Shown: one piece after another, positions 7,870 through 16,456 of the stretch
Layout of the letters: each line of letters starts with the position of its first letter
Position numbering within the stretch: position 1 is the stretch's first letter
DNA from: Phocaeicola plebeius
GTDB taxonomy: Bacteria; Bacteroidota; Bacteroidia; Bacteroidales; Bacteroidaceae
DNA: 22,796 nucleotides
Reading direction: 5' to 3'
NCBI RefSeq assembly: GCF_003437535.1
Contig: NZ_QSQT01000043.1
Coordinates: 1-22,796 of the forward strand
The notes under the pieces: generated by a model
What the model was told of the DNA's origin: nothing
The model's database searches: none
What the model saw: only the letters and a program-made list of their open reading frames with translations
Translations under genes and position numbers: made by a program

Positions 7870-9672
7870 TTATTCTACGATTCTCACTCCACCTTTATCT
7901 GCTGAGCTCACCATGCTGGCGTATGCCTTCAGTGCCTTCGAAACTTTCCGGTCGCGTGTCACCGGTGTCATCGGGCGCTGAGCCAGTTCTTCATCTGAGA
8001 GCTTCACATTGATAGAGCGGTTAGGAATATCTATTTCAATGATGTCACCATCTACAATCTTACCGATGTTACCTCCGGCAGCTGCTTCCGGAGAAATATG
8101 TCCGATACTCAGTCCGGAAGTTCCTCCACTGAAACGTCCGTCGGTAATCAGCGCACATTCTTTACCTAAATGTTTGGATTTAATATAAGAGGTAGGATAC
8201 AGCATCTCCTGCATACCCGGACCACCTTTCGGACCTTCGTGAGTAATGACTACTACATCGCCGCTCACAACCTTACCCCCCAAGATTCCCTCGCAGGCAG
8301 CTTCCTGTGAATCGAACACCTTGGCTGGTCCAGAGAACTTCCAGATGCTTTCATCTACTCCGGCTGTTTTTACCACACAGCCATCCTGTGCGATATTTCC
8401 TTTCAATACAGCCAAGCCACCATCCTTGCTGTACGCATGCTGCAAGTCGCGGATGCATCCGTTGGCACGGTCGGTATCCAGTTCCTTATAAGTGGAATTC
8501 TGTGCGCCTAACTGAATGCAGAACTTACCGCCCGGCGCACTCGAATAAATGCGCTGTGCCTCTGCATCGACTTCCGGTACACAAACTGCATATTTTGCAA
8601 TAGCTTCCGCCAGTGTCGTACCGTCTACACGGCGAACCGTAGTATCCAGCAGTCCGCCCTTGGCCAGCTCACCCAGAATGTTCAGAATACCTCCGGCACG
8701 GTTCACATCCTGAATATGGTACTTCTGTGTATTGGGAGCCACCTTGCAAAGACAAGGCACCCGGCGTGACAACATATCAATGTCGTCCATCTTGAAATCC
8801 ACCTCCGCTTCGTGAGCTACGGCCAGCAGGTGAAGCACCGTATTGGTAGAACCACCCATGGCAATATCGAGCGTCATGGCATTCAGGAAAGCCTGACGAG
8901 TGGCGATACTGCGTGGCAGCACACTGTCGTCTCCTTCCTCATAATATTTATACGCATTCTTTACAATCAATGCGGCTGCATCCTTGAACAACTGCTTACG
9001 GTTGGCATGAGTAGCCAAGATGGTACCATTTCCCGGAAGTGCCAGACCGATAGCCTCATTCAGGCAGTTCATAGAGTTGGCAGTAAACATACCTGAGCAG
9101 CTTCCGCACCCCGGACAAGCATGACGTTCAATTTCAGCTACGTCTTCATCGCTCACCGTCGAATCGGCCGACTTAATCATGGCATCAATCAAATCCAGAT
9201 GTTGTCCGCCCCACTCTCCGGCCTCCATCGGTCCACCAGACACGAACACAGTCGGAATATTCAGACGCATGGACGCCATCAGCATCCCCGGGGTAATTTT
9301 GTCACAGTTGGAAATACATACCATCGCATCTGCCTTGTGTGCATTCACCATATATTCTATGCTGTCGGCGATGATGTCGCGCGAAGGCAAAGAATACAAC
9401 ATCCCGTCATGCCCCATCGCGATTCCGTCGTCGATGGCAATGGTATTAAATTCTGCCGCAAAGCATCCCAGCTTCTCAATTTCTGCCTTGACCTGCTGAC
9501 CGATTTCATGCAGGTGAGTATGCCCCGGTACAAATTGTGTAAAAGAATTCACGATGGCGATAATCGGTTTTCCCATCATTTCCTTTTTCATTCCATTGGC
9601 CACCCACAATGCTCTGGCACCTGCCATGCGGCGCCCTTCCGTGCTCATCGAACTACGTAACTGATGTTTCAT
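7870..9672 (-). CDS. ilvD: Dihydroxy-acid dehydratase
   Basis: This iron-sulfur enzyme dehydrates dihydroxy acids to the 2-oxo acids that precede valine and isoleucine. The 600-residue protein has the three family cysteine sites: C123 in SNCDK, then C186/C189/C192 in [19 protein letters not shown] (81-91) carries a metal-binding acid, and [10 protein letters not shown] near the C terminus carries the catalytic Ser. A GTG nine bases upstream (9681) is in frame, but ATG 9672 begins the conserved MKHQLRSS segment, and GAGTGAGG lies just before it. It is the first structural gene of the operon, 18 nt after the T tract of the attenuator hairpin. Confidence 0.97.
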   Translation of the reverse strand: MKHQLRSSMSTEGRRMAGARALWVANGMKKEMMGKPIIAIVNSFTQFVPGHTHLHEIGQQVKAEIEKLGCFAAEFNTIAIDDGIAMGHDGMLYSLPSRDIIADSIEYMVNAHKADAMVCISNCDKITPGMLMASMRLNIPTVFVSGGPMEAGEWGGQHLDLIDAMIKSADSTVSDEDVAEIERHACPGCGSCSGMFTANSMNCLNEAIGLALPGNGTILATHANRKQLFKDAAALIVKNAYKYYEEGDDSVLPRSIATRQAFLNAMTLDIAMGGSTNTVLHLLAVAHEAEVDFKMDDIDMLSRRVPCLCKVAPNTQKYHIQDVNRAGGILNILGELAKGGLLDTTVRRVDGTTLAEAIAKYAVCVPEVDAEAQRIYSSAPGGKFCIQLGAQNSTYKELDTDRANGCIRDLQHAYSKDGGLAVLKGNIAQDGCVVKTAGVDESIWKFSGPAKVFDSQEAACEGILGGKVVSGDVVVITHEGPKGGPGMQEMLYPTSYIKSKHLGKECALITDGRFSGGTSGLSIGHISPEAAAGGNIGKIVDGDIIEIDIPNRSINVKLSDEELAQRPMTPVTRDRKVSKALKAYASMVSSADKGGVRIVE

Positions 9673-9690
9673 TTTCCTCACTCTTTAATT

Positions 9691-9728
9691 AAAAAGCCTC
9701 TCTCATCGTCTGGTGAGAAAGGCTTTCC
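9691..9728 (-). terminator. Attenuator terminator of the ilv leader
   Basis: On the minus strand, AAAGCCTTTCTCA and TGAGAGAGGCTTT form a 13-bp stem with a single G-U pair and an 8-nt loop, followed by a T run (A run 9691-9695 on the plus strand). It stands between the leader peptide and ilvD. Its 5' arm can instead pair with GGTGAGAAGG (9763-9772) in the end of the leader reading frame, so terminator and antiterminator are mutually exclusive. Confidence 0.9.
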
Positions 9729-9748
9729 ATATTATCACAACTGCATGA

Positions 9749-9844
9749 TTACATACACGAAACCTTCTCACCTCTTGGTGCCACGACCACGACGCGAATA
9801 ATATGCAGGACTGCCAGGTTTACCAATGTATTCAGTGTAATCAT
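9749..9844 (-). CDS. Leader peptide of the ilv operon
   Basis: A 31-codon reading frame begins with ATG at 9844 and ends with TAA at 9749-9751. Of its 31 residues, 14 are branched-chain: 7 Val, 4 Leu, 3 Ile. Codons 13-21 read LHIIRVVVV. It starts about 33 nt after the promoter -7 box and ends just before the attenuator hairpin. Codons 24-28 contain GGTGAGAAGG, which can pair with the terminator 5' arm, and CACC in codons 22-23 can pair with GGTG to form a competing hairpin. A ribosome stalled in the Ile/Val run would mask CACC, free GGTGAGAAGG and prevent termination. This is the arrangement of the classical ilv and ivb leaders of enterobacteria, found here in a Bacteroidales operon. The peptide probably has no function beyond being translated. 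Confidence 0.88.
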   Translation of the reverse strand: MITLNTLVNLAVLHIIRVVVVAPRGEKVSCM

Positions 9845-9876
9845 ATCTGTCTTCTCTCGTTTTTTGTTTACAGATG

Positions 9877-9907
9877 CAAAGGTAAAGGGTTTTTTGTAAC
9901 ACGCAAA
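9877..9907 (-). promoter_or_regulatory. Promoter of the ilv operon
   Basis: On the minus strand, TTTG (9904-9907), exactly 19 nt, then TACCTTTG (9877-9884) match the Bacteroidetes -33/-7 consensus in both boxes and spacing. Transcription should start near 9870, about 26 nt before the leader peptide ATG. Confidence 0.88.
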
Positions 9908-10182
9908 TAAAATGACACTTTTTTTTCAAATAAATTATTATTCGTAAGAAAGTCCGCATTTTTGTTGTCAGTTTATCATCTTTATATTTTCATATTCAAC
10001 GCATAAATTTAGGCAGATTCATCTCTGTAAAACTTCTGAATCTAAGTCTTTTCATCCTATTGTTCTTCCCCACCCCAACGTCTATTTATTTAAGAATATA
10101 TCTTGATATACCTTATTTTATTTCATTTAAAGATTCCAATTCTTATTCTTTTTTAATATCTACGCGTTTTTTAGAAAAAACA
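9908..10182. other. AT-rich divergent intergenic region
   Basis: The gene-free stretch between the ilv promoter and the promoter of the next plus-strand gene is AT-rich with short A/T runs. I see no RNA gene, no strong hairpin and no convincing reading frame in it. It may hold regulator sites for either promoter, but none is recognisable. Confidence 0.6.
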
Positions 10183-10212
10183 TTTGGATATTGATGTTTT
10201 TTTATATCTTTG
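10183..10212 (+). promoter_or_regulatory. Promoter of the GH109-like gene
   Basis: TTTG (10183-10186), 18 nt, then TATCTTTG (10205-10212) match the Bacteroidetes promoter consensus. Transcription should begin near 10219, giving a leader of about 32 nt before the ATG at 10251. Confidence 0.85.
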
Positions 10213-10250
10213 CCACCAATTAAAATTCAACTTTAAAAACAACTAAAGCT

Positions 10251-11960
10251 ATGAAACATTTTGGAAAAATGATTGTTGGTGCTTGCACCGTTTTAACCTT
10301 AACTTGTACACCTGCCCAACTGCTTGCTCAAAGCCTTTCACCTTCCACTCAGTGGGAATGGAATAAAGGTACCATCGTAATAAAATCCCCGGAACGTCCA
10401 GCCGGACAGGAGTCTGTCATCGGTCTGACTGTACCTAAAATGAACGTTGTACGCGTAGGTTTCGTAGGACTGGGAATGCGTGGTCCGGGAGCAGTGGAAC
10501 GTTTTACTCACATTGCCGGAACTAAAATCGTAGCTTTGTGTGACTATGAAAAAGAACGTGCAGAAAAATGCCAGAAATACCTGCAGAAAGCTTGTCTTCC
10601 TGAAGCAGCTGTGTATTCAGGTGCAGAAGGATATAAAGCGCTCTGCGAACGCGAAGACATTGACCTGGTATACATTGCAGCCGACTGGGATCACCACTTC
10701 CCGATTGCCAAGTATGCCATGGAGCATGGAAAGAACGTAGCCATCGAAGTTCCTTCGGCTATGAATCTGGAACAGTGCTGGGAACTTATCAACCTGTCTG
10801 AAACTACTCGCAAGCACTGCATGATTCTGGAAAACTGCTGCTATGACTGGTTCGAAATGAACACCCTGAACATGGCACAGCAGGGAGTATTCGGAGAAGT
10901 ACTCCGCGCACAAGGAGCTTACATCCACAACTTGGATGATTTCTGGCCTTACTACTGGAAAAACGGAAAAGAAGACAAACTGGGATGGCGCTTGCGTTAC
11001 AACAAGGAAAACCGTGGCGACGTATACGCTACTCACGGCCTTGGCCCTGTAGCTCAGGCATTGAATATTCACCGTGGTGACCGTATGGCTACCCTGGTAG
11101 CAATGGATACAAAATCGGTACACGGAAAAGCATTGGTAGAAAAAGCAACCGGCGAACCTTGCGATGAATTCCGTAACGGTGACCACACTACTACACTTAT
11201 CCGTACAGAAAACGGTAAAGTAATCGAAATCCAGCACAACGTAATGAATCCTCAGCCTTACAACCGTCTGTATCAGCTGACAGGAACAAAAGGATTCGCT
11301 AATAAATATCCGGTAGAAGGCTATGCCGTAGACGCTGATCAGATGAAAGCTTCTGGCGTACAGCCGAAAGTAGACAACCTGAGTTCTCACTCATTCCTTC
11401 CGGAAAAAGAAATGGAAGCACTGGTCAACAAATACCAGCATCCTATCTTGAAGAAATACGGTGAAATGGCAAAAGAAGTAGGTGGACACGGTGGTATGGA
11501 CTTCATCATGGACAGCCGTATGGTATACTGTCTGCAGAACGGTCTGCCATTGGATATGGACGTATACGACTTGGCTGAATGGTGTGCATTGGCCGAACTG
11601 GGAGCTATCTCTATGGACAACGGATGTGCAGCTGTAGCCTTCCCCGACTTTACTCGCGGACACTGGAACGACGTGAAAGGCTTCCACCATGCATTTGCTA
11701 CTCCGGAAGATGAAGCCGCTGCCGAACTGGCTGCTGAAACTGCTACCCTTTCACTCAAAGCACAGGGTATGAAAGAATGGTTGGCAAAATCAAAGAAAGC
11801 TGAAGTATCAAAAGAAGAAGCTGAAGCACGCGTAAAACAACTTTCTGATCAGCTGGAAAAGACTCAGAAGAAAGCTAACGGTGCAGAAAGCAAGGAACTG
11901 AAAGATGCAGTAAAACAAGCAGAAAAGATGCTGAAACAAGCTCAGAAAATGCTGAAATAA
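10251..11960 (+). CDS. Exported GH109-like Gfo/Idh/MocA oxidoreductase with coiled-coil tail
   Basis: The 569-residue protein carries a Sec signal peptide (about 1-27, ending QLLAQS, no twin arginine). An NAD-binding Rossmann domain follows, with GFVGLGMRGPG at 70-80. The C-terminal oxidoreductase domain has motifs typical of glycoside hydrolase family 109: HNLDDFWPYYW (226-236), ATHGLGPV with H262, IHRGDR (273-278) and GGHGGMDF (411-418). GH109 enzymes cleave alpha-N-acetylgalactosaminides by an NAD-dependent oxidation/elimination route; here the activity and sugar are inferred from family only. Residues about 485-569 add a Lys/Glu/Ala-rich helical stretch predicted to form a coiled coil, which makes the protein roughly 100 residues longer than the usual 450-470. 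The gene stands alone between its own promoter and terminator. Confidence 0.88.
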   Translation: MKHFGKMIVGACTVLTLTCTPAQLLAQSLSPSTQWEWNKGTIVIKSPERPAGQESVIGLTVPKMNVVRVGFVGLGMRGPGAVERFTHIAGTKIVALCDYEKERAEKCQKYLQKACLPEAAVYSGAEGYKALCEREDIDLVYIAADWDHHFPIAKYAMEHGKNVAIEVPSAMNLEQCWELINLSETTRKHCMILENCCYDWFEMNTLNMAQQGVFGEVLRAQGAYIHNLDDFWPYYWKNGKEDKLGWRLRYNKENRGDVYATHGLGPVAQALNIHRGDRMATLVAMDTKSVHGKALVEKATGEPCDEFRNGDHTTTLIRTENGKVIEIQHNVMNPQPYNRLYQLTGTKGFANKYPVEGYAVDADQMKASGVQPKVDNLSSHSFLPEKEMEALVNKYQHPILKKYGEMAKEVGGHGGMDFIMDSRMVYCLQNGLPLDMDVYDLAEWCALAELGAISMDNGCAAVAFPDFTRGHWNDVKGFHHAFATPEDEAAAELAAETATLSLKAQGMKEWLAKSKKAEVSKEEAEARVKQLSDQLEKTQKKANGAESKELKDAVKQAEKMLKQAQKMLK

Positions 11961-12002
11961 TCATATTTTACCAAAGGTATTAGTTCCTATATACCTAAAA
12001 CT

Positions 12003-12039
12003 AAAAGGCCGGTCCCAATTTTGAGAATCCGGCCTTTTT
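12003..12039 (+). terminator. Terminator of the GH109-like gene
   Basis: AAAAGGCCGG (12003-12012) pairs perfectly with CCGGCCTTTT (12029-12038), and five T (12035-12039) follow. It lies about 42 nt after the stop codon. Confidence 0.92.
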
Positions 12040-12418
12040 CTTTATCTGACACCAGGCATTTTCGGACTGCTCCATCCTGTTTAAATTCGAATATATAGAT
12101 AAACCTTAGAGTTCCCACAATATTTCTCCATAGAAATGCATCTGTCATTTTGTTCATTTTTTCTTCTCCAAGAAAGAAAATTCAACCCTCAGGGTTTATC
12201 CTTGTATGTACCTGCGAAGGAGAATGAGTTTAGAAAAATCAAGAAGAAATAGGATGTTACGCAAGAAAAGACAGGAGAAACCAACAAAGATATTTTATCC
12301 GCAAAAAGGGAATAAATAATTAAAACAAACGTCATTTAGTCACTTTAAAAATTTTTCTATTCCCGCTTGAAATAGAAAATAAAGTCCTCAAAAGTCTTCA
12401 TTTTAAGGTCCGCGAAAA
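12040..12418. other. Gene-free intergenic stretch
   Basis: No recognisable gene. It contains a short palindrome AACCCTCAGGGTT (12184-12196), a 37-codon basic reading frame (12206-12319) of doubtful status, and a weak AT hairpin TTTTCTATT/AATAGAAAA (12353-12361 and 12371-12379) with a 9-nt loop. No promoter or tRNA is evident. Confidence 0.5.
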
Positions 12419-12522
12419 AGACATAAGTGCGTTTGTTCCAAAACTCCTAAGAGTTTTCAGAAAAACGCAAGGACGTTTTAGGCAAAACTCCTTTGCGTTT
12501 GACTCCGAACGCCAAAGCGATT
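12419..12522. repeat. Second array of 16-bp palindromic units at 22-bp period
   Basis: Units begin at 12419, 12441, 12463, 12485 and 12507, again exactly 22 bp apart. The central three are clear: AAACTCCTAAGAGTTT, AAACGCAAGGACGTTT and AAACTCCTTTGCGTTT. The outer two are degenerate (12419 matches the consensus at 11 of 16 bases). AAACGCAAGGACGTTTTAGG at 12463-12482 is identical to 68-87 in the first array. Neighbouring units in opposite orientation can form hairpins. The array lies between two convergent genes. Confidence 0.75.
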
Positions 12523-12728
12523 TTTCCGGATTTTCATTTTTCATTCTCCCGTAACGACCGTTCCATTCCTCTTCTACCCCTCTACAGACAGCTGTAGCAC
12601 AGGTAAGATTTTCAATTCCCAAAAGGCAGATGCACGGATAGAACATTTTGTCTAAAACTACGGTTAGCAGATTTTTCGAATTCAATACTTTTTGTCAGCA
12701 ATTACCCACAAAGAACAAGCATTTTAAC

Positions 12729-12792
12729 AAAAAAAAGAAATGTCATTCCCAAAGCAAGAAAGACTCCTGAAAGCCTTTGCGGGAATGACATT
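12729..12792 (-). terminator. Terminator of the phosphohexomutase gene, long-arm inverted repeat
   Basis: AATGTCATTCCC (12739-12750) and GGGAATGACATT (12781-12792) form a perfect 12-bp stem around a 30-nt loop. On the minus strand it is followed by TTTCTTTTTTTT (12729-12740). It lies 46 nt after the gene's stop codon. Confidence 0.85.
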
Positions 12793-12838
12793 CCTTATTT
12801 CAATCTATCTTTGGCGGCGCACTCACACGCCCGGCATC

Positions 12839-14584
12839 TTAAATACCCAAAGATTTCTTCACTGCATCTACTTTTTCTTTTGCATCAGCTACGGCACCTG
12901 CATAGCACTTCGGACAGTGCATTTCGCCCTTGATTTCCATGTAGAACTTAATCTTAGGTTCTGTTCCGGAAGGACGTACAGAAACTTTTGTACCATCGGC
13001 TGTAAAGAACTGAAGTACGTTTGATGTTTCCGGCATATCCAGGTCTGTAGCTTTTCCAGTATTGTCGGTAGCCTTCAACGTCTTGTAGTCTTTCACCAGT
13101 ACTACTTCCGAACCACCTAATTCTTTCGGCGGGCATGCACGGAAGTTGTCCATCATGGCCTTGATTTCGTCAGCACCTGTCTTACCCGGTTTCACTACGT
13201 TGACTGTTACTTCCAGTGAGAAGCCATATTCTACGTAGATTTCCATCAGCACGTCATACAAGGTCTTGCCCTGGTCTTTAGCCCATGCACAGATTTCAGC
13301 CAGCAATGAACATGCAGAAACGGCATCTTTATCACGTACGAAGTCTTCTGCCAAGAATCCGTAGCTTTCTTCACCGCCACCGATGTACTGTTCCTGACCT
13401 TCGCGCAGACGGATTTCACGGGCAATCCATTTGAAGCCGGTGTAGCAGTCAAGCATCTTGATATGGTTCTTGTCAGCTACCTTCTTAATCAGTTCCGTAG
13501 TAACGATGGTCTTCACGATGAATTCGTTGCCTTTCATCTTGCCCATAGCGATACGGTTCTTGATGATGTAGTACAAGAAAATCAAGCAAGTCTGGTTACC
13601 GTTAATCAATACCCATTCGCCCTTGCTGTCCTTGCAAGCCATACCTACACGGTCAGCATCCGGGTCGGAAGCCATCACGATGTCGGCATCGATTTCTTTT
13701 GCCAGCTTGATGGCCAATGTCAGTGCTTCTGCATTTTCCGGGTTCGGAGATACCACTGTAGGGAAGTCACCGCTCTTCACCATCTGTTCGGCTACGCAAT
13801 GTACGTTTTCAAAGCCCCACAACTTGAGTGACTGCGGAATCAGTGTCATTCCGGTACCGTGAATCGGAGTGTACACAATCTTCAGGTCTTTCTGACGCTG
13901 GATTACTTCCGGGTCGATAGACAATGTGTGTACCTGACGCAGGTATTCGTCGTCAATTTCCTTGCCTACAATCTGAATCAGTTCTTTATTGCCCTGGAAC
14001 TTGATTTCGCTTACGCTGGTAATCTTGTTCACTTCGTCGATGATACCTTTATCGTGTGGAGCCAGCACCTGTGCACCGTCTTCCCAGTATGCCTTGTAAC
14101 CGTTGTATTCTTTCGGGTTGTGAGAAGCAGTGATATTGATACCGCTCTGGCAGCCCAGGTGACGGATAGCAAATGACATTTCCGGAGTAGGACGCATATC
14201 TTCGAACAAATATACCTTGATGCCGTTGGCAGTAAAGATGTCGGCAGAAATTTCTGCAAACTTACGGCTGTTGTTACGGCAGTCGTGACCTACCACTACT
14301 GAAATGTCTTTCTTTCCGGCAAAGCATTTGTTCAGGTAGTTAGCCAAGCCCTGAGTAGCAGCACCTACTGTATAGATGTTCATTCTATTGGAACCAGCTC
14401 CCATGATACCACGCAAACCACCTGTTCCGAATTCCAGGTCTTTGTAAAACGCATCAATCAAATCGGTCTTATCCGGATTTTCAAGCATGGCTTTTACTTC
14501 GGCCTGTGTTTCGGCATCGTATGCTGCGGTCAACCACGTTTGAGCCTTCTCTGTACACTGTTTAATTAATTCATTGTTTTCCAT
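12839..14584 (-). CDS. Phospho-sugar mutase (phosphoglucomutase/phosphomannomutase)
   Basis: The 581-residue cytoplasmic enzyme belongs to the alpha-D-phosphohexomutase superfamily, which interconverts hexose 1- and 6-phosphates. All four signature sites are present in order: phosphoserine loop TASHNP with S154, metal loop DPDADR (307-312), sugar-binding GEESYG (404-409) and phosphate-binding RPSGTEPK (537-544). Length fits the long PGM2/PgcA-like subgroup. The start is ATG 14584 (MENNEL); the frame remains open upstream, but that part is hydrophobic, AT-rich and not conserved in type. The C terminus has a CPKC pair (557-560) that I do not recognise as part of the active site. Glucose versus mannose preference cannot be decided. 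The gene is monocistronic, with its own terminator and divergent from the M23 peptidase gene. Confidence 0.95.
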   Translation of the reverse strand: MENNELIKQCTEKAQTWLTAAYDAETQAEVKAMLENPDKTDLIDAFYKDLEFGTGGLRGIMGAGSNRMNIYTVGAATQGLANYLNKCFAGKKDISVVVGHDCRNNSRKFAEISADIFTANGIKVYLFEDMRPTPEMSFAIRHLGCQSGINITASHNPKEYNGYKAYWEDGAQVLAPHDKGIIDEVNKITSVSEIKFQGNKELIQIVGKEIDDEYLRQVHTLSIDPEVIQRQKDLKIVYTPIHGTGMTLIPQSLKLWGFENVHCVAEQMVKSGDFPTVVSPNPENAEALTLAIKLAKEIDADIVMASDPDADRVGMACKDSKGEWVLINGNQTCLIFLYYIIKNRIAMGKMKGNEFIVKTIVTTELIKKVADKNHIKMLDCYTGFKWIAREIRLREGQEQYIGGGEESYGFLAEDFVRDKDAVSACSLLAEICAWAKDQGKTLYDVLMEIYVEYGFSLEVTVNVVKPGKTGADEIKAMMDNFRACPPKELGGSEVVLVKDYKTLKATDNTGKATDLDMPETSNVLQFFTADGTKVSVRPSGTEPKIKFYMEIKGEMHCPKCYAGAVADAKEKVDAVKKSLGI

Positions 14585-14629
14585 GATTATAATGTTTAAT
14601 AAATAATAAATCGTTCTATAAGAGACAGA

Positions 14630-14637
14630 CAAAAATA
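14630..14637 (-). promoter_or_regulatory. Possible -7 box of the phosphohexomutase gene
   Basis: TATTTTTG on the minus strand fits TAnnTTTG and lies 45 nt before the ATG, but no TTTG is found at the usual -33 distance. Confidence 0.35.
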
Positions 14638-14698
14638 AAAGATTCAAAGAAATTATCCTAATAAAAACCTTCGTATTTTTTAGAGTCAATCCAAAAAG

Positions 14699-14729
14699 AT
14701 TGTAGCTTCAGGATTTCTTAATATCTTTG
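14699..14729 (+). promoter_or_regulatory. Promoter of the M23 peptidase gene
   Basis: ATTG (14699-14702, one mismatch to TTTG), exactly 19 nt, then TATCTTTG (14722-14729). The predicted start near 14736 leaves a short leader before the ATG at 14753. Confidence 0.75.
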
Positions 14730-14752
14730 TAACCGCTTAACAAATACGAAAA

Positions 14753-16414
14753 ATGAGACAAAAAATGATACTGGCACTGGTTTTGGGAGGAATGCTGTCT
14801 GCCCAGGCCCAGCACGTCCAGGAGAGCAAGTTCTGCTCTCCTTTTGATTTTCCGATTCTGCTCAGTGCCAATTTTGGAGAACTTCGTCCGAACCATTTTC
14901 ACAACGGACTGGACATCAAGACGCAAGGCGTTACAGGTAAACCGATTCACTGCATTGCCGACGGTTATGTGTCGCGCGTGGCAGTGCTGCACGGAGGATA
15001 CGGACAGGCCATTTACGTGACGCATCCCAACGGACTGACTTCGGTGTATGGACACGTGATTTCCTTCGCAAAAAATATACAAGCTTACGTACGCCAATAT
15101 CAGTATGCGCATGAAACGTTTGTGTGCGACCTGAAATTCCAGCCCGGACAATTCCCGGTGAAAAAGGGAGACATCATTGCCCTAAGCGGTAATGAAGGGG
15201 CTTCGGCCGGACCTCACCTGCACCTGGAGCTGCGACGCACTGAAACGGGGGAATACATTGACCCGATGCCGTATTTCAAGCATCTGCTGAAAGACAGCAA
15301 GGCACCTGTAGGCAGCCTCATCGGTATTTATCCCATACAGGGGAAAGGGGTGGTCAACGGGTCCAGCCATAAGAAACTCCTCGCTATCGGCAACCTGAAA
15401 CAGCCTGTACACGCTTGGGGAGAGATTTATACTGGCATCAGCGCCAAAGATTACATGGACGGTACGTCGAATTTCTACGGGGTGCACTCGGTTACGCTGT
15501 ATGTAGACTCTGTGCAGGTATTCAACAGCACAACCGACAAGGTACTACCCGATGAAAACCGGATGATCAACGGCTTTACCGACTATGAGGAACTGACCCG
15601 CACCCGCCGGCTCATTATGCGTTCTTACAAGCTTCCGGGCAACCGGCTGCGACTGCTGCACCCCAACGAGAACCGGGGAGCTGTGACCATCGACGAGGAA
15701 AGGGATTATCACTTCCGGTATGTACTGGAAGACAACTTTGGAAATCGCAGGACCTATCAATTTATCGTAAAGGGTAAACGGCAGGATATTTCTGAATACA
15801 AGCCGGAAGCCAATGAAATGCTATATTGGAACCGGACCAACGTCATTCAGAAACCGGGTATGGAACTGGTGGTGCCACGCTATTATGTGTACGAGGATGT
15901 TCCGCTCCGCACGGACATGCGGGGAGACAGTTCACACATCGCCTTTGACTACATACTGGATGCCGGACGAACACCCATTCACAGCTACTGCGACTTGTCC
16001 ATCGGCCTGCGCCACATGCCCGTGGCCGACACCACGAAATACTACATCGTGCAGAAAGCCGGAAAATGGCGAAGTTCCATGGGAGGAAAATACGCCAACG
16101 GATGGATAAAGACACGCGTACGCTCACTCGGCACCTTCTCTGTGGACGTGGATACCATTGCCCCGCAAATCACTCCTATCGGTCAGGGCGGATGGCGCAC
16201 CAGCCGAAATATCCGTTTCCGGATAAAGGATATGGAATCGGGCATCGGAAGCTACAAGGTATACATCGACGGCAAGTTCGTATTGTTTGGCCTGAAAAAA
16301 GGCATTTTAGTGATTCAGAACCCGGAGAAAGTAAAGAAAGGGGTATCGCACAAACTGGAAGTGACGGTAACCGACCAATGCGGAAACATGACACGCAAAG
16401 AATACAAATTTTAA
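14753..16414 (+). CDS. Exported M23 (LytM-type) metallopeptidase
   Basis: The 553-residue secreted protein has a Sec signal peptide (1-19, ending LSAQAQ), then an M23 peptidase domain with the complete zinc site: HNGLD (H50, D54) and HLH (H155, H157), plus the conserved H101 in YGHV. M23 enzymes cut peptidoglycan cross-links or act as envelope remodelling factors in the periplasm. The domain appears catalytically intact. A region of about 40 residues (103-140) inside it is longer than in minimal LytM domains. The C-terminal half (about 190-553) is beta-rich, with an Ig-like segment near the end (DSAIAP-type linker, GIGSYKVYIDGK), probably for substrate or surface binding. It is the first gene of the right-hand plus-strand run; the next gene starts 42 nt later. 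Confidence 0.92.
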   Translation: MRQKMILALVLGGMLSAQAQHVQESKFCSPFDFPILLSANFGELRPNHFHNGLDIKTQGVTGKPIHCIADGYVSRVAVLHGGYGQAIYVTHPNGLTSVYGHVISFAKNIQAYVRQYQYAHETFVCDLKFQPGQFPVKKGDIIALSGNEGASAGPHLHLELRRTETGEYIDPMPYFKHLLKDSKAPVGSLIGIYPIQGKGVVNGSSHKKLLAIGNLKQPVHAWGEIYTGISAKDYMDGTSNFYGVHSVTLYVDSVQVFNSTTDKVLPDENRMINGFTDYEELTRTRRLIMRSYKLPGNRLRLLHPNENRGAVTIDEERDYHFRYVLEDNFGNRRTYQFIVKGKRQDISEYKPEANEMLYWNRTNVIQKPGMELVVPRYYVYEDVPLRTDMRGDSSHIAFDYILDAGRTPIHSYCDLSIGLRHMPVADTTKYYIVQKAGKWRSSMGGKYANGWIKTRVRSLGTFSVDVDTIAPQITPIGQGGWRTSRNIRFRIKDMESGIGSYKVYIDGKFVLFGLKKGILVIQNPEKVKKGVSHKLEVTVTDQCGNMTRKEYKF

Positions 16415-16456
16415 AACCGCCTTTTATTTTTAAATCATAAAAAACAATCTGTTCGT

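Noticed and set aside
9768..9959. 63-residue minus-strand reading frame upstream of ilvD
   Set aside because: It runs through the ilv promoter and overlaps the leader peptide in another frame. The leader frame explains the region better by codon content and position.
12398..12685. 95-residue minus-strand reading frame in the intergenic gap
   Set aside because: It runs across the 22-bp-period repeat array, has no recognisable domain or promoter, and its composition is unlike the neighbouring proteins.
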